From Chloroflexus aggregans DSM 9485 (GTDB taxonomy: Bacteria > Chloroflexota > Chloroflexia > Chloroflexales > Chloroflexaceae), in contig NC_011831.1 in the NCBI RefSeq assembly GCF_000021945.1, positions 2,617,353 to 2,681,352 of the forward strand: 64,000 bases of DNA. The letters run 5' to 3'. Positions 34,931 through 45,045 of this stretch are shown in pieces. The position numbers and the translations under genes were made by a program. The notes beneath the pieces are model-generated. The model saw only the letters and a list, made by a program, of their open reading frames with translations. It ran no database searches and had not been told where the DNA came from. Positions within the stretch are counted from its first letter, which is position 1, and every line of letters starts with the position of its first letter.

Positions 34931-36153
34931 ATGCCGCGCCTGTCGCATCGAATTGCCCTATCTCCAACACCTCAACAGGCAGAGTACTTCAAACGTGCCT
35001 GTGATGTAGCCAGGTTTGTCTGGAATTGGGCATTGGGACAACATGCAGCAGGGTTAAGACCGAATGTGATAGCGTTGAAAAAGCAATGTAACACCGGCAA
35101 GGATCGACAATTCCTATGGCTTACGGAATGCACATCTTATAGAGGTTTGGTCGCGGTACGTTGCCGATAGTAAGGCGGCTAAACAGGTGTATGCCCCGCG
35201 TTTCAAGAAAAAAAGTAAGTGTCGTGATAGTTTCTACATTACCGATGACCGGTTGGCAATTTTCGATACGATGATGCGGCTGCCGAACATCGGCGAGGGA
35301 GTAATGGCCGAGGCGTTGTGTTTTGTAGGCAAAATCCTCGGTGCAACGGTTTCACGTACTGCTGACCGCCGGTTTGTTGCTCTGCCGGTTGACGTACCGG
35401 ATCACACCTACGACAGAACACGCACAAAGAACGGCATTATCGGCGTTGATTGCGGTGTGTAGGCAGCAGCAACGCTTTCCACAGGTGAGACCATCCACGC
35501 GCCGAAATCACAGACAGCCGCATTGCGCCGTCCTCACATTCGCAGTCGCCGCCGGAGTCGCAACATCGCCGTAGCTCCAGCAACTTTTGCATTAAAACCA
35601 CATGCGCCGTTGCTTAAGGGTACAAACATGCCCATCTGCCAACACCGTCTCCAAGCAACACCGACGGTTGCCCGGCTGTATGCATGTATTGATATTGGTT
35701 TTGGGAAGTTTCGCACGCAACGCGCATATAAGGCGCAGCGTTACGGTGCTCAGCTCCTTATCGCAGATCGCTTTGATCCGATTAGCCGCCTGTGCGCAGC
35801 GTGCGTCGCGAACTATGAAGCACTTACATTGTCAGATCGCAGATGGGCGTGTCCGATACTGCATACCGGACAAAACCGCGATTACCATGCAGCAGATAAC
35901 CTTGCACGGTTGGCAACCGAAACTACTCTACCCGTGGCGCGTTCGTCCGGTAATGGCGAGACCTTGGCCGATGATGTTAGGGTTGCGAAAGTGACGCCTT
36001 ATGAGGTACGATTGCGTGTTTGTCAAGAACCGCGCAACAAGAGCTACTCGTCAAGTTGCGAAAGTGACGCCTTATGAGGTACGATTGCGTGGTGCAATCG
36101 AGGCAGGAACAGAACCGTGCGCACATTCGTGCATATTCTGGAAAGCAGGTTGA
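34931..36153 (+). pseudogene. Decayed IS200/IS605 tnpB
   Basis: Pieces in different frames line up with a TnpB. An N-terminal part opens at ATG 34931 (HRIALSPTPQQAEYFKRACD, ARFVWNWALG). A middle part follows (YAPRFKKKSKCRDSFYITDD and the RuvC strand NGIIGVDCGV, stopped by TAG). After a gap come YACIDIGFGKFRTQ, the zinc finger RLCAACVANYEALTLSDRRW and DYHAADNLARLA. The typical tail is VRLRGAIEAGTEPCAHSC with stop at 36151-36153. At least two frameshifts, an early stop and an internal 73-bp duplication make it non-functional. No tnpA is next to it. Confidence 0.85.
35982..36091 (+). repeat. 37-bp direct repeat (73-bp tandem duplication)
   Basis: GTTGCGAAAGTGACGCCTTA and the following 17 bases occur at 35982-36018 and again at 36055-36091, a 73-bp step. 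It is a local duplication inside the dead tnpB and shifts its frame. Confidence 0.9.
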
Positions 36154-36155
36154 TA

Positions 36156-36734
36156 ATGCGGTTTAGCGCTTTGAATCGTCTTGCCCTCCGCTGCCGTTAC
36201 GAGCAGTTTATTCCCGGTGCGCTACATCCTGATGGCCAACGCTATTTGCCGCAGATTGTCGTGACGTTGCTGGAGGCTGGGCCGGATACTGCACCGGGTA
36301 CGCAGCTTTGTCTGGTTGATCGCCACCACCGCGTCGATCCGCGGCTGGTCGGTCAGGTAGTCATTGTACGGCTGCTCTGTGCGCTGAGTACCATTCACCT
36401 CCAAACGCCACCGATACGGGCCGGTTTCGTATCGCCAACGAATCCACCGCTAATGCCGCTCAGTGAACCGGTGGTTTATGGTCAGGTGATGGAGATAGAA
36501 GCATGGGAAGTGCAGCGCTCACATCTCCCGTTCGAGACGCTCTACACCGAGTTAGTCATCGGGTTGGCAGATGAGGTAACAGTTGGGTTGCGCACCACGC
36601 TCAGCGCACCGCGCATTACCGATCTGATCGGCCGTGAGCGACTCACGCCCGGTGACTGGATCGAAGTACGCCGTTCGCGGATTGATATTTTGGCCCTCGA
36701 AGCCGATCTCGTCTCAACCTCACCCCTGGGTTAG
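36156..36734 (+). CDS. Hypothetical protein
   Basis: A 192-residue soluble protein without recognised domain, signal peptide or membrane helix. It begins MRFSALNRLALRCRYEQFIP and contains PQIVVTLLEAGPDTAPGTQL and YGQVMEIEAWEVQRSHLPFE. The ATG at 36156 lies 3 bp after the dead tnpB stop, with AGGTTG as a weak ribosome binding site. Codon usage looks like its neighbours, so it is probably a real gene. It converges on the glycosyltransferase gene. Confidence 0.6.
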   Translation: MRFSALNRLALRCRYEQFIPGALHPDGQRYLPQIVVTLLEAGPDTAPGTQLCLVDRHHRVDPRLVGQVVIVRLLCALSTIHLQTPPIRAGFVSPTNPPLMPLSEPVVYGQVMEIEAWEVQRSHLPFETLYTELVIGLADEVTVGLRTTLSAPRITDLIGRERLTPGDWIEVRRSRIDILALEADLVSTSPLG

Positions 36735-36754
36735 TTATTCATAGCGTAGTGGCG

Positions 36755-37888
36755 CTAACCTGGTTGTCTTCCCAAACGGCGATGCGACATTGCTCGCGTG
36801 TAATACCCCATGAGTTCATCCATCACACTCGGCCACGATCGTCGTTCGGCAGCAGCGCGTCCGGCCAGCCCCTGTGTGATCCGACGGCTGTCGTTGGCGA
36901 GTAGTTCTCGGAGGCGGGCGCGCAAATCGGTAACAACGCCGGGAGTAAACAGATACCCGTTGTGGCCGTGACGTACCAGATCGATCGCACCACCGGCCCG
37001 TGCAGCCACGACCGGTAAGCCGGAAGCCATCGCTTCTTGAATAACTTGTCCGAAGGTGTCGGTATCGGAGGGGAAGACAAACGCATCGGCGCTTGCATAA
37101 GCTACCGCCAAAGCCTCTCCCTTAAGATAACCGGTAAAATGCACCGGCAGACCAGCGCAACGCCGTTGCAACTCGGCGCGGAAGGGTCCATCGCCGACAA
37201 TTACGAGGCGGACGTTCGGCAGGCCGCGGATGGCTTCCGGTAACAGATCGACCCGCTTTTCGGCGGCTACCCGACCTACATAGAGCACTAACCGCTCACC
37301 CGGTTGTATCCCGATAGCAGCCCGCCACGCTTCACTGCGATAGCGCGGGTGGAACCGTTCGATATCGACGCCGCGTCCCCAAATCCGCAAGCGGCGAAAA
37401 CCGGCGGCACGGAGAGCATGAAGGGTAAAACTCGAAGGACAAAGGTTAATCCGGCAACGGTTGTGAATCCAACGCAGCCATGCATTGACGCCGTGTTGTA
37501 AGAAACCGAAACCGTAGTGTCGGCTGTATGCGCCAAAGTCGGTGTGGTACGAGGCGATCAGGGGTAGTCCGAGCCGACGGACGATACCGGGGACAATTGC
37601 CCCTAACACTACCGGTCCGACTAAATGCACGACGTCGGGTTGAAAGCTACGCAAGCGGGCCGTTAGGCCGGGTTGTGGTGGAGTGAGTTTGACTTCAGGA
37701 TAGAGCGGTAACGGCATTCCGCTGAGTGGTACGATTTCTGCACCGGCATAGCTTGTCGGCGCACCTTGGGGTGCGAATAGCACAGCTTCGTGACCGGTGC
37801 GCTGTAAATGCTCTAGGAGGCGACAGAGCGTTGTCGTTACACCATTGACATCGGGTAGAAACGTCTCGGCAATGAGCGCCACACGCAT
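36755..37888 (-). CDS. SqdX/MgtA-like GT4 glycosyltransferase
   Basis: A 377-residue GT-B glycosyltransferase of family 4. The N-terminus (MRVALIAETFLPDVNGVTTT, VLFAPQG, GMPLPLYPEVKL, LIASYHTDFGAYSRHYGFG) closely follows sulfoquinovosyltransferase SqdX and related mannosyltransferases of the MgtA/PimB type. The C-terminal nucleotide-sugar site includes VGRVAAEKRVDLL and FPSDTDTFGQVIQEAMASGL. In a phototroph, sulfolipid synthesis is an attractive role, but a mannosyl-lipid role is equally possible. ATG 37888 is the family start. Confidence 0.8.
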   Translation of the reverse strand: MRVALIAETFLPDVNGVTTTLCRLLEHLQRTGHEAVLFAPQGAPTSYAGAEIVPLSGMPLPLYPEVKLTPPQPGLTARLRSFQPDVVHLVGPVVLGAIVPGIVRRLGLPLIASYHTDFGAYSRHYGFGFLQHGVNAWLRWIHNRCRINLCPSSFTLHALRAAGFRRLRIWGRGVDIERFHPRYRSEAWRAAIGIQPGERLVLYVGRVAAEKRVDLLPEAIRGLPNVRLVIVGDGPFRAELQRRCAGLPVHFTGYLKGEALAVAYASADAFVFPSDTDTFGQVIQEAMASGLPVVAARAGGAIDLVRHGHNGYLFTPGVVTDLRARLRELLANDSRRITQGLAGRAAAERRSWPSVMDELMGYYTRAMSHRRLGRQPG

Positions 37889-38015
37889 GGCATCAACTCC
37901 AGACGCGCAAGGTATGTAATGGTTATTGCCATCACAATACAATGATCGTATTAAGGGGGTATGCATGGCCGATTAAGTATCGGCTAACTGTTGGCTAAAT
38001 GTTGTAGGGTCGCCC

Positions 38016-38044
38016 TTACCATCGTTGTGCAGACTAGGTATAAT
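38016..38044 (+). promoter_or_regulatory. Sigma-70-type promoter
   Basis: TTACCA at 38016-38021, a 17-bp spacer and a perfect TATAAT at 38039-38044. It would drive the small unknown gene at 38111 and the ccdA-like and Nudix genes behind it. Confidence 0.6.
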
Positions 38045-38110
38045 AAAGAAGGTAGATCGCCACCAAAATCGGTACGTGCAATGTTGTTTTGTTCTTGGGA
38101 GGTAGTACGT

Positions 38111-38416
38111 ATGGCTGATGAACTGGCGACCGGTCGTAATGCGTGCTATCAGCGATTAGCAACGATCTTTCCTACCGGAGCGCTGGTTTGGATTGAATCA
38201 GAAGAGTACGACGCCGAGAATATGTGTTGGCGTGTAACTTTGCTCCACCGGAATACATCTGGTCAATGGGAGCGCCTGCGGTATCGCTACGACGTCGTAG
38301 CCGATATCCTTCATTTCACCGGAATGACACCGGTACGTGATGAGGAAGCAGTTCGGATTCGGCGGACTGCTCCTCGACTCACTATCGGTCGAACCGTACA
38401 AGCGAGGAGTGCATGA
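38111..38416 (+). CDS. Hypothetical protein, first gene of the CcdA operon
   Basis: A 101-residue soluble protein starting MADELATGRNACYQRLATIF, with WIESEEYDAENMCWRVTLLH and WERLRYRYDVVADILHFTGM. No family recognised. ATG 38111 has GGGAGGTAG about 8 bp upstream. It overlaps the CcdA-like gene by 4 bp, so the two are translationally coupled. Confidence 0.65.
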   Translation: MADELATGRNACYQRLATIFPTGALVWIESEEYDAENMCWRVTLLHRNTSGQWERLRYRYDVVADILHFTGMTPVRDEEAVRIRRTAPRLTIGRTVQARSA

Positions 38417-39333
38417 CACTACAACCGATTGATTCACCACGCCGGTTTGGTAAGCGTGGTCTGATAGCCCTGGCAATAGTGGGGTTATTGATCGTTTTAA
38501 TCTTGATCGCGCTCAGTATTGACGCGGGTGAGCAAACCCGCTTTCTCACCGGCGGCGGAAGTGTGCTGGTATTGGCGCTTCCGGCTTTTTTGGCCGGCGT
38601 GCTTAGTTTTCTTTCGCCGTGTACGTTACCGATCTTGCCGGCCTATTTCGCCTTTACCTTCCAAGCCAGCGGGCACGGGCGGGCGCGGATTGCCTTGATG
38701 GGAATCGCGTTTTTTCTCGGTCTCGCCACTACGATGACCTTGCTGGGTGCAAGTGCGACTGCGCTGAGTAGCCTGCTCTTTGCCAACCGGAGCGCACTCA
38801 CATTTTGGGGCGGCTTGATCATTATCGGTTTCGGCGTGATGGGCATGCTCGGGAAAGGTTTCGCCGGGCCGCAACTGCACGAGCGGCCGGCGGCCACATT
38901 TGCCGGATCGTACCTCTATGGGGCAACCTTCGCCCTTGGCTGGACGGCATGTGTCGGGCCGATTTTGGGAGCGTTGTTGACCCTGTTAGCGGCTACCAGT
39001 GACATCGCCGTTGTGCAAGGCGCTGTGTTGGCGTTCATTTATTCGCTAGGTTTGGGTTTACCGCTGATCTTAATTGCAACCTTCTTCCACCGACTCGGCA
39101 CCGGATCGCGGGCCTGGCGCTTCTTGCGTGGGCGTGGTTTTACGGTCAATGTGTTCGGGCGCGAGTTGTTTCTCCATACGACCAGTCTACTCAGTGGAGC
39201 ATTAATGGTTGTGATGGGATTGCTCCTGGCGACCGGACGACTTGAATGGATTTCACAACAAGCAAACGCAACGCCGATGGCGCAATGGTGGGTGGAGATC
39301 GAATCGGCAATCGGTCGACTGTTTGGACTATAG
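38413..39333 (+). CDS. CcdA/DsbD-like thiol-disulfide transmembrane transporter
   Basis: A 306-residue membrane protein with seven to eight helices. CcdA-type proteins pass electrons across the membrane for cytochrome c maturation or envelope thiol repair. The paired redox cysteines are visible as SFLSPCTLPILPAYF in the first core helix and GWTACVGPILGALLTLL in the fourth. An N-terminal extra helix (ALAIVGLLIVLILIALSI) precedes the core. No thioredoxin-like partner lies next to it. Confidence 0.85.
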   Translation: MTLQPIDSPRRFGKRGLIALAIVGLLIVLILIALSIDAGEQTRFLTGGGSVLVLALPAFLAGVLSFLSPCTLPILPAYFAFTFQASGHGRARIALMGIAFFLGLATTMTLLGASATALSSLLFANRSALTFWGGLIIIGFGVMGMLGKGFAGPQLHERPAATFAGSYLYGATFALGWTACVGPILGALLTLLAATSDIAVVQGAVLAFIYSLGLGLPLILIATFFHRLGTGSRAWRFLRGRGFTVNVFGRELFLHTTSLLSGALMVVMGLLLATGRLEWISQQANATPMAQWWVEIESAIGRLFGL

Positions 39334-39340
39334 AGGTACT

Positions 39341-39772
39341 ATGACGGATTCTCCCATTCGCGCTGCCGGTTGTGTCGTGCTAGCCCGTGATGCGACAGGT
39401 CGGCCTCTGGTTTTGTTGATACAGGATCGGCAAGGAGTTTGGACACTTCCCAAAGGACATATTGACGATGGCGAGAGTGATGAGGACGCAGCAGTTCGTG
39501 AAGTGGCGGAAGAGACGGGGATCGTCTGCACCCTTGCCGAACGGCTTGACCGGATCACATATCCGATCTACCGACTTGGACACTGGCGCGATAAACAGGT
39601 GACCTTTTTTCTCGCCAGTGCCTCGCCCGAACCGCCGGTGCCGGCAGTGGCTGAAGGCATCCGTTCGGCGGCATGGGTCCCGCTTTCCGATGCCATTCGC
39701 CAGATCGGTTATCGCCAGTTGCGTACCCTGCTCCAGCGTGTCGCATATCGGATCGAGCGGGAAAGACGGTGA
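39341..39772 (+). CDS. Nudix hydrolase
   Basis: A 143-residue Nudix protein with the full box G-x5-E-x7-REUxEExGU: GHIDDGESDEDAA followed by VREVAEETGI. It cleaves nucleoside diphosphates linked to another group; the substrate is unknown (Ap4A-type enzymes have a similar length and TLPKGHI phrasing). ATG 39341 lies 7 bp after the upstream stop, with GAGG just before. Confidence 0.87.
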   Translation: MTDSPIRAAGCVVLARDATGRPLVLLIQDRQGVWTLPKGHIDDGESDEDAAVREVAEETGIVCTLAERLDRITYPIYRLGHWRDKQVTFFLASASPEPPVPAVAEGIRSAAWVPLSDAIRQIGYRQLRTLLQRVAYRIERERR

Positions 39773-39817
39773 TTGTCACCGCCAACCAAGCTGAGCGGCT
39801 TATTCATCATTACTCCG

Positions 39818-39846
39818 TTACATATGACAAGCAGACGTGCTATAAT
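39818..39846 (+). promoter_or_regulatory. Sigma-70-type promoter of tig-clpPX
   Basis: TTACAT at 39818-39823, a 17-bp spacer and a perfect TATAAT at 39841-39846. Transcription from about 39853 would leave an 86-base leader before the trigger factor start. Confidence 0.65.
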
Positions 39847-39938
39847 GCAGCATACGGCGCACCGCTATGCTGGTGGCAAGCGTCTGAACCGAGCCTGCGC
39901 CTTTGTTGTTGCAAGTGCATTGTGGTAAGGATACTACC

Positions 39939-41393
39939 GTGAAAGTTACGACCGAAAAATTACCAAAGAGTCTCGTCTCATTGCAGATTGAAGTCGATCG
40001 AGACCAATTCGAGCGCAGCCTCGATCAGGCAGCGCGCCGTCTGTCACAAAAATTTCCAATCCACGGCTTTCGGCCCGGGAAAGCACCGCGCTTTCTGATT
40101 GAACGCACCTTCGGGCGGGCCGCGCTGATCGAAGAGGCAACAGAAGATTTGATCAACAATGCCTACAAAAAGGCAATCCAACAAGAACAAATCGAGGTTG
40201 TCGGTCCGCCACAACTCGAACGGATCGACTCGGTTGAGCCGTTTGTCTTCACCGTCAAAGTCCCCGTCCCACCGACGGTGACGCTCGGCGATTATCGCAG
40301 CATCCGTGTTCCGATGTCGGTTGAGCCGATCACCGAGGAGATGGTTGAGGCCGAACTCAGACGTATGCGCGAAGAGCACGTCACCTTGCAGGAGTTGGAC
40401 GAGCCACGTCCGGCGCAGCAAGGCGATCAGGTGCGGGTGTTGCTCAGCACACGGGTTGAGGACGAAGACGCGACGACTGAGGGCGAGGCCGCTGAGGAAG
40501 ATGCGAACGGCGAGAGCGAAGCAGCTCAAGCGCAGGAAGACGGCGAACCTACCGGTTCGGAAGAGACGCTTGATCTCGAACCGGGGCATCTCGTCGATGA
40601 GCTGTATGAAGGCCTGATCGGAATGAATATCGGCGAGAAGAAAGAGATCGTTGCCGTCATGCCTGACGATCACGCCGAGGAATCGATCCGCGGTAAGAAG
40701 GTGACGTTCAAGGTCGAACTGCTCGGGATCAAGCGGCGCATTGTGCCGGCATGGGAAGAACTGCCGTCGCTGGTCAATTTTGAGGGCACGCTTGATGAGC
40801 TGCGCGCCAAGGTACGGGCCGATCTCGAAGAGGCCGAGCGACGACGGGCCGAACAGGCGCTGCTCAATGCTTACATCGAGCAACTGGTTGAGCAGACGAC
40901 CTTCGATATTCCTGATGTGATGATCCACGAGCTGGCTCATTCGCTGTTGCACGATCAAGAGCAGCAGTTCGCCCGCTACGGCATTACGCTTGAGCAGGTG
41001 TTGCAGTATCGTGGAATTAGTCACGATCAGGCAGTTGCCGAATTGATGCCCGAAGCTGAACGGCAGACGAAAGTGACGCTAGCGCTGAGTGAGGTGATCA
41101 AGCGGGAAGGTCTGGCCGTTACTCCTGAAGAGATCGATGCCGAAATCGAGCGGATTTTGGCCGACTACGAGGAGGAGCGTCGTCCGCAGATCCGCGAAAC
41201 GCTAACAACTCAGTTGCTCTCCTCAGTTGCCAATATTGTGCTCGATAAAAAGTTGCGGGCGCTGATTTCGGCCATTGCTCGTGGTGAGCAGACCGCGATG
41301 ACCACCGAGGCTGCTCAGCCGGATGCGTCGGAACCAACTGTTGAAGCGGTCACGGCAGAGGAGTCATCCAGTCGTCCTACGAATGAAACGTGA
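39939..41393 (+). CDS. tig: Trigger factor
   Basis: Ribosome-bound chaperone that shields nascent chains. The 484-residue protein has the ribosome-binding domain with HGFRPGKAPRFLIER (residues about 41-55), a PPIase domain and a helical C-terminal cradle. The PPIase region carries an insertion of about 40 residues that is almost entirely acidic (around residues 168-205), and the C-terminus has a 35-residue acidic/Ser-Thr tail. The GTG at 39939, behind TAAGG, is the start that matches the family (MKVTTEKLPKS). tig-clpP-clpX order is the classic arrangement. Confidence 0.95.
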   Translation: MKVTTEKLPKSLVSLQIEVDRDQFERSLDQAARRLSQKFPIHGFRPGKAPRFLIERTFGRAALIEEATEDLINNAYKKAIQQEQIEVVGPPQLERIDSVEPFVFTVKVPVPPTVTLGDYRSIRVPMSVEPITEEMVEAELRRMREEHVTLQELDEPRPAQQGDQVRVLLSTRVEDEDATTEGEAAEEDANGESEAAQAQEDGEPTGSEETLDLEPGHLVDELYEGLIGMNIGEKKEIVAVMPDDHAEESIRGKKVTFKVELLGIKRRIVPAWEELPSLVNFEGTLDELRAKVRADLEEAERRRAEQALLNAYIEQLVEQTTFDIPDVMIHELAHSLLHDQEQQFARYGITLEQVLQYRGISHDQAVAELMPEAERQTKVTLALSEVIKREGLAVTPEEIDAEIERILADYEEERRPQIRETLTTQLLSSVANIVLDKKLRALISAIARGEQTAMTTEAAQPDASEPTVEAVTAEESSSRPTNET

Positions 41394-41402
41394 GGAGTAC
41401 CT

Positions 41403-42068
41403 ATGAATTGGTCAACGCGCTATAGCCACGAATGGCGCAGTATGCCGAGTCCGGAATGGCTTTCGCAACGACCGGAATTGCTCATTCCGATGGTTGTTGA
41501 GAGTACCAGCCGCGGCGAACGCGCTTTTGATATCTATTCACGGTTGTTAAAAGAGCGGATCGTCATACTGGGAACGCCGATCGACGATCAGATCGCTAAT
41601 CTGATCGTTGCACAGTTGCTGTTCCTTGAGAGTGAAGATCCCGATCGCGATATTTGGCTCTACATCAATAGTCCGGGTGGATCGGTCACCGCTGGTCTCG
41701 GCATCTACGATACAATGCACCACATCCGTCCTGATGTGGCGACAGTTTGTGTCGGGATGGCCGGGAGTATGGCAACCCCGATTTTGGCCGGTGGTGCTAA
41801 GGGTAAGCGCTACAGCCTGCCGCACTCAACGATCCATATGCACCCGGCGGGCGGTGGTGCACGCGGCTATGCACCAGATGTCGAGATTATGGCACGTGAG
41901 TTGCTCCGCCTACAACAATTGGTGCGGGAGCTGCTGGCTAAAGATACCGGCCAACCGATTGAACGGATTGCCAAAGACTTCGACCGCGACTTATTCATGA
42001 CGCCGGAACAGGCGAAAGAGTACGGTATTATCGATGAAATCCTCATTCGTGAGGATGTGAAGAAGTGA
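41403..42068 (+). CDS. clpP: ATP-dependent Clp protease proteolytic subunit
   Basis: A 221-residue serine peptidase forming the ClpP barrel. Triad residues are visible: Ser122 in [10 protein letters not shown], His147 in the HSTIHMHP segment, and Asp in [17 protein letters not shown]. The residues around the His (HMHPAGGG) differ from the common IHQP, which is unusual but collinear. GAGGAG precedes ATG 41403. The N-terminus is about 25 residues longer than E. coli mature ClpP, consistent with a propeptide. Confidence 0.93.
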   Translation: MNWSTRYSHEWRSMPSPEWLSQRPELLIPMVVESTSRGERAFDIYSRLLKERIVILGTPIDDQIANLIVAQLLFLESEDPDRDIWLYINSPGGSVTAGLGIYDTMHHIRPDVATVCVGMAGSMATPILAGGAKGKRYSLPHSTIHMHPAGGGARGYAPDVEIMARELLRLQQLVRELLAKDTGQPIERIAKDFDRDLFMTPEQAKEYGIIDEILIREDVKK

Positions 42069-42129
42069 AGTAATGACGCCCGGGTGGGCGCAGGTTGTGG
42101 CGTCCACCCGCTCGTCTGGAGAACTCCCC

Positions 42130-43419
42130 ATGACTCGTACCCGTAATCCCGGTCGTGATCCGTATGTTTGCTCGTTCTGCGGGCGTGGACAGGATGAAGT
42201 GCAACGCTTGATCGCCGGTCCCGGTAATGTGTTTATCTGCGATGAGTGCGTGGCGATGTGTAGTCAGATCATCGCCGAAGAAAACGATCAGAAGGTACCG
42301 GTATCCCGTCGCACGTCTCCTCCCGGTCCAGCTCGCTTGCCCACGCCACGCAAGCTGCGTGAACGCCTCGATCAGTATGTGATCGGGCAGGATCGAGCAA
42401 AGGTCGCGCTCGCGGTGGCAGTCTATAATCATTATAAACGGGTGCGGGCCGGTGCCCGGATCGATGATGTAGAGATTAGCAAGAGTAATATCTTGCTCAT
42501 TGGGCCGACCGGTAGCGGTAAGACGCTGTTGGCCCAGACAATGGCTCGCATCCTCGATGTGCCGTTTGCCATTGCTGATGCAACCGCTCTGACCGAAGCT
42601 GGATATGTGGGCGAAGATGTCGAGAATATCTTGCTGCGTCTGATCCAAGCTGCCGATGGTGATGTGGAGCGCGCTCAGACCGGCATTATTTACATCGACG
42701 AGATTGATAAGATTGCACGTAAGTCCGATAATCCCTCGATTACCCGTGATGTGTCGGGTGAGGGCGTGCAGCAGGCGTTACTCAAGATTCTCGAAGGTGG
42801 TGTTGCCCACGTGCCCCCGTTGCCCGGTCGTAAACATCCTCAGCAAGAGTATATTCCGTTTGATACCACCAATGTGCTGTTTATCTGCGGTGGTGCGTTC
42901 GAGGGTATTACCAAGATCATCGCCAAGCGGCTGCGCGGGAAACAGTTGATCGGTTTTGGAACCAATCCGGTCAGTCCGCTGGAAGAAGAGGGCGCTCTGT
43001 TGGCCCAAATCATCCCCGATGACTTGATGCACTTCGGTTTTATTCCTGAATTTGTCGGTCGGTTGCCGGTGATTGTGGCGCTCGAACCGTTGAGCCGCGA
43101 GGCAATGCTTCGCATCCTCACCGAACCGCGCAATGCGATTATTAAGCAATACCAAAAGTTGTTTGCCCTTGATCATTGCGAGCTGGAGTTTACCCCTGAT
43201 AGCCTCGAGGCGATCGTTGATCGGGCAATGAGTGCGCGAACCGGTGCCCGTGCATTGCGTAGTATCGTCGAAGAAGTGTTGCTTGATGTGATGTTTGAGC
43301 TGCCTTCACAAGAGCATATCGGACGCTGTATCGTGAATGCTGAAGTGATTCAAGGGCGTGGACGCCCGATTCTGGTGCCGCGGGCCGAGTATCGCCGTCG
43401 GCTCGATGAAGCGGTATAG
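42130..43419 (+). CDS. clpX: Clp protease ATPase subunit ClpX
   Basis: A 429-residue unfoldase that feeds ClpP. The N-terminal zinc-binding domain uses C14, C17, C37 and C40 ([10 protein letters not shown] and [10 protein letters not shown]). The AAA+ domain has [15 protein letters not shown], the pore-type motif [14 protein letters not shown], Walker [15 protein letters not shown], and a normal C-terminal small domain ([20 protein letters not shown]). The start at 42130 is the family start. Confidence 0.96.
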   Translation: MTRTRNPGRDPYVCSFCGRGQDEVQRLIAGPGNVFICDECVAMCSQIIAEENDQKVPVSRRTSPPGPARLPTPRKLRERLDQYVIGQDRAKVALAVAVYNHYKRVRAGARIDDVEISKSNILLIGPTGSGKTLLAQTMARILDVPFAIADATALTEAGYVGEDVENILLRLIQAADGDVERAQTGIIYIDEIDKIARKSDNPSITRDVSGEGVQQALLKILEGGVAHVPPLPGRKHPQQEYIPFDTTNVLFICGGAFEGITKIIAKRLRGKQLIGFGTNPVSPLEEEGALLAQIIPDDLMHFGFIPEFVGRLPVIVALEPLSREAMLRILTEPRNAIIKQYQKLFALDHCELEFTPDSLEAIVDRAMSARTGARALRSIVEEVLLDVMFELPSQEHIGRCIVNAEVIQGRGRPILVPRAEYRRRLDEAV

Positions 43420-43475
43420 CGCCGAACGGGTAAGCCACGCCTGCGGCTGCCCATCAGTGTTGGCGTCGATAGATA

Positions 43476-44219
43476 ATGCCTATGCCACTCTTCCATCGTA
43501 CAACTCAGCGTGCTGTCGATCAGCCGCCGCCAAAACGCCGGATTTTGGTGGCCGATGACGATCCCTCGATTGGTCGTCTGATCCAGACAGCATTACCGGC
43601 TCAGCAATACGAGACGGTTGTGGTCGCTAATGGGATGGAAGCGCTCGAAGCGTTCGATCGCGGACAATTCGATCTGGTCTTTCTCGACGTGATGATGCCG
43701 TTCGTTGATGGATTTGACGCTTGCGAGCGAATCCGCGCCAAGAGTGATGTGCCGATTGTTATTATCACTGCCCGCGATGGCACCGATGATATTGTACAGG
43801 GATTCCGGCGTGGCGCCGATGAGTATATCACGAAGCCATTTCGCGTGGCCGAGTTTGTGGCGCGCGTCGAAGCGATTTTACGTCGTGTTGATATGCAAAA
43901 GGCGCGGACTGCGCCGCCGTTGGTGCATGTCGGTGATCTCGTCATTGATGCGACCGCGCATAAGGTGTCGGTGCGCGGCGCCGAAGTCAAACTGACACCG
44001 ATGGAGTTTGAGTTACTCTATTTTCTCGCCGCAAATGCCGGACAGGTCTTTACCCGTGAGGTGCTGTTCCGTGAAGTTTGGGGCTACGAATACATCGGGG
44101 AAACGAATCTGGTCGATGTGTGTGTCCGCCGGTTGCGCGAAAAGGTTGAAGTCGAACCATCAAAGCCCAAGATCATTGTCACCGTCCGTGGAGTTGGGTA
44201 TAAGCTTGAACGCGCGTAG
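43476..44219 (+). CDS. OmpR/PhoB-type response regulator
   Basis: A 247-residue regulator. The receiver domain has the acidic pocket ILVADDDPSIG, the phosphoacceptor in VFLDVMMPFVDGFD, the Thr in VIIITARDGTDDI and the Lys in EYITKPFRVAEF. A winged-helix DNA-binding domain follows (LTPMEFELLYFLAANAGQVF, VDVCVRRLREKVE, TVRGVGYKLE). The extra 20 residues at the N-terminus are unusual; ATG 43476 or 43482 may be used. No sensor kinase is adjacent, so it is an orphan here. Confidence 0.9.
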   Translation: MPMPLFHRTTQRAVDQPPPKRRILVADDDPSIGRLIQTALPAQQYETVVVANGMEALEAFDRGQFDLVFLDVMMPFVDGFDACERIRAKSDVPIVIITARDGTDDIVQGFRRGADEYITKPFRVAEFVARVEAILRRVDMQKARTAPPLVHVGDLVIDATAHKVSVRGAEVKLTPMEFELLYFLAANAGQVFTREVLFREVWGYEYIGETNLVDVCVRRLREKVEVEPSKPKIIVTVRGVGYKLERA

Positions 44220-44354
44220 CCGAGAGTAAATATAATGTTGCGAACGCAGAGATGCAATGCCGATCACCGGTGGCAGGCGGCTATACCAGGCTGCCTCGCT
44301 TCCACTTCATTGCGTCTGTGCGTTTTTTGTTAGATTAAGCATGTGGGATTGCAT

Positions 44355-44984
44355 ATGTCACCACAAGTCTTTGTTTCACGACATCCGTTAGTTCAACATA
44401 AGCTGGCGCTGCTGCGTAGTAAACGGACTGAGCCGAAGAAGTTTCGTGAATTGGTGCGCGAGATTGCTCAGTTATTGTTTTACGAGGCGACCCAGGACCT
44501 CGCCTTGGCGCCCCTCACCATCGAGACCCCCCTGGCTGCTTGTGAAGGCTTCGAGGTAGCCGAACGAATCGGTATCATTCCGATCTTGCGTGCCGGCTTG
44601 GGGATGGCTGAGGCGATTGTTGATATTTTGCCGACGGTGCATGTTTGGCATCTCGGCCTGTACCGGGATCACGAGACGTTACAGCCGGTGACCTATTACA
44701 ATAAGTTGCCGAGTAAGCCGGATATCGATTTGACAATCATTGTCGATCCGATGCTGGCAACCGGTGGTTCGGCCGTTGCGGCGGTTGATATTCTCAAACG
44801 TTGGGGTGCGCAGCGGATCAAGTTTCTTGGCTTGATTGCCGCACCGGAAGGGGTCAAAGCCCTGAGCGAATCCCATCCCGATGTGGCGATCCATCTCGCG
44901 GCAATTGATAGTCATCTCAACGAACGGGGTTACATCGTGCCCGGTTTGGGTGATGCCGGTGACCGACAGTTTGGAACGGGGTAG
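44355..44984 (+). CDS. upp: Uracil phosphoribosyltransferase
   Basis: Makes UMP from uracil and PRPP in pyrimidine salvage. The 209-residue protein starts [16 protein letters not shown] and has [10 protein letters not shown], the PRPP loop [20 protein letters not shown], and the C-terminal uracil-binding [21 protein letters not shown] 44355 is the family start. Confidence 0.95.
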   Translation: MSPQVFVSRHPLVQHKLALLRSKRTEPKKFRELVREIAQLLFYEATQDLALAPLTIETPLAACEGFEVAERIGIIPILRAGLGMAEAIVDILPTVHVWHLGLYRDHETLQPVTYYNKLPSKPDIDLTIIVDPMLATGGSAVAAVDILKRWGAQRIKFLGLIAAPEGVKALSESHPDVAIHLAAIDSHLNERGYIVPGLGDAGDRQFGTG

Positions 44985-45045
44985 TTGCTTGGCCGGATCG
45001 GAATACGTTGCCGATGGCGCGCTTTGAACGTGAGGCGATGATCAC

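Noticed and set aside
44220-44354. Possible sensor kinase or small RNA gene between the response regulator and upp
   Set aside because: Only 135 bp and no hairpin or frame with support.
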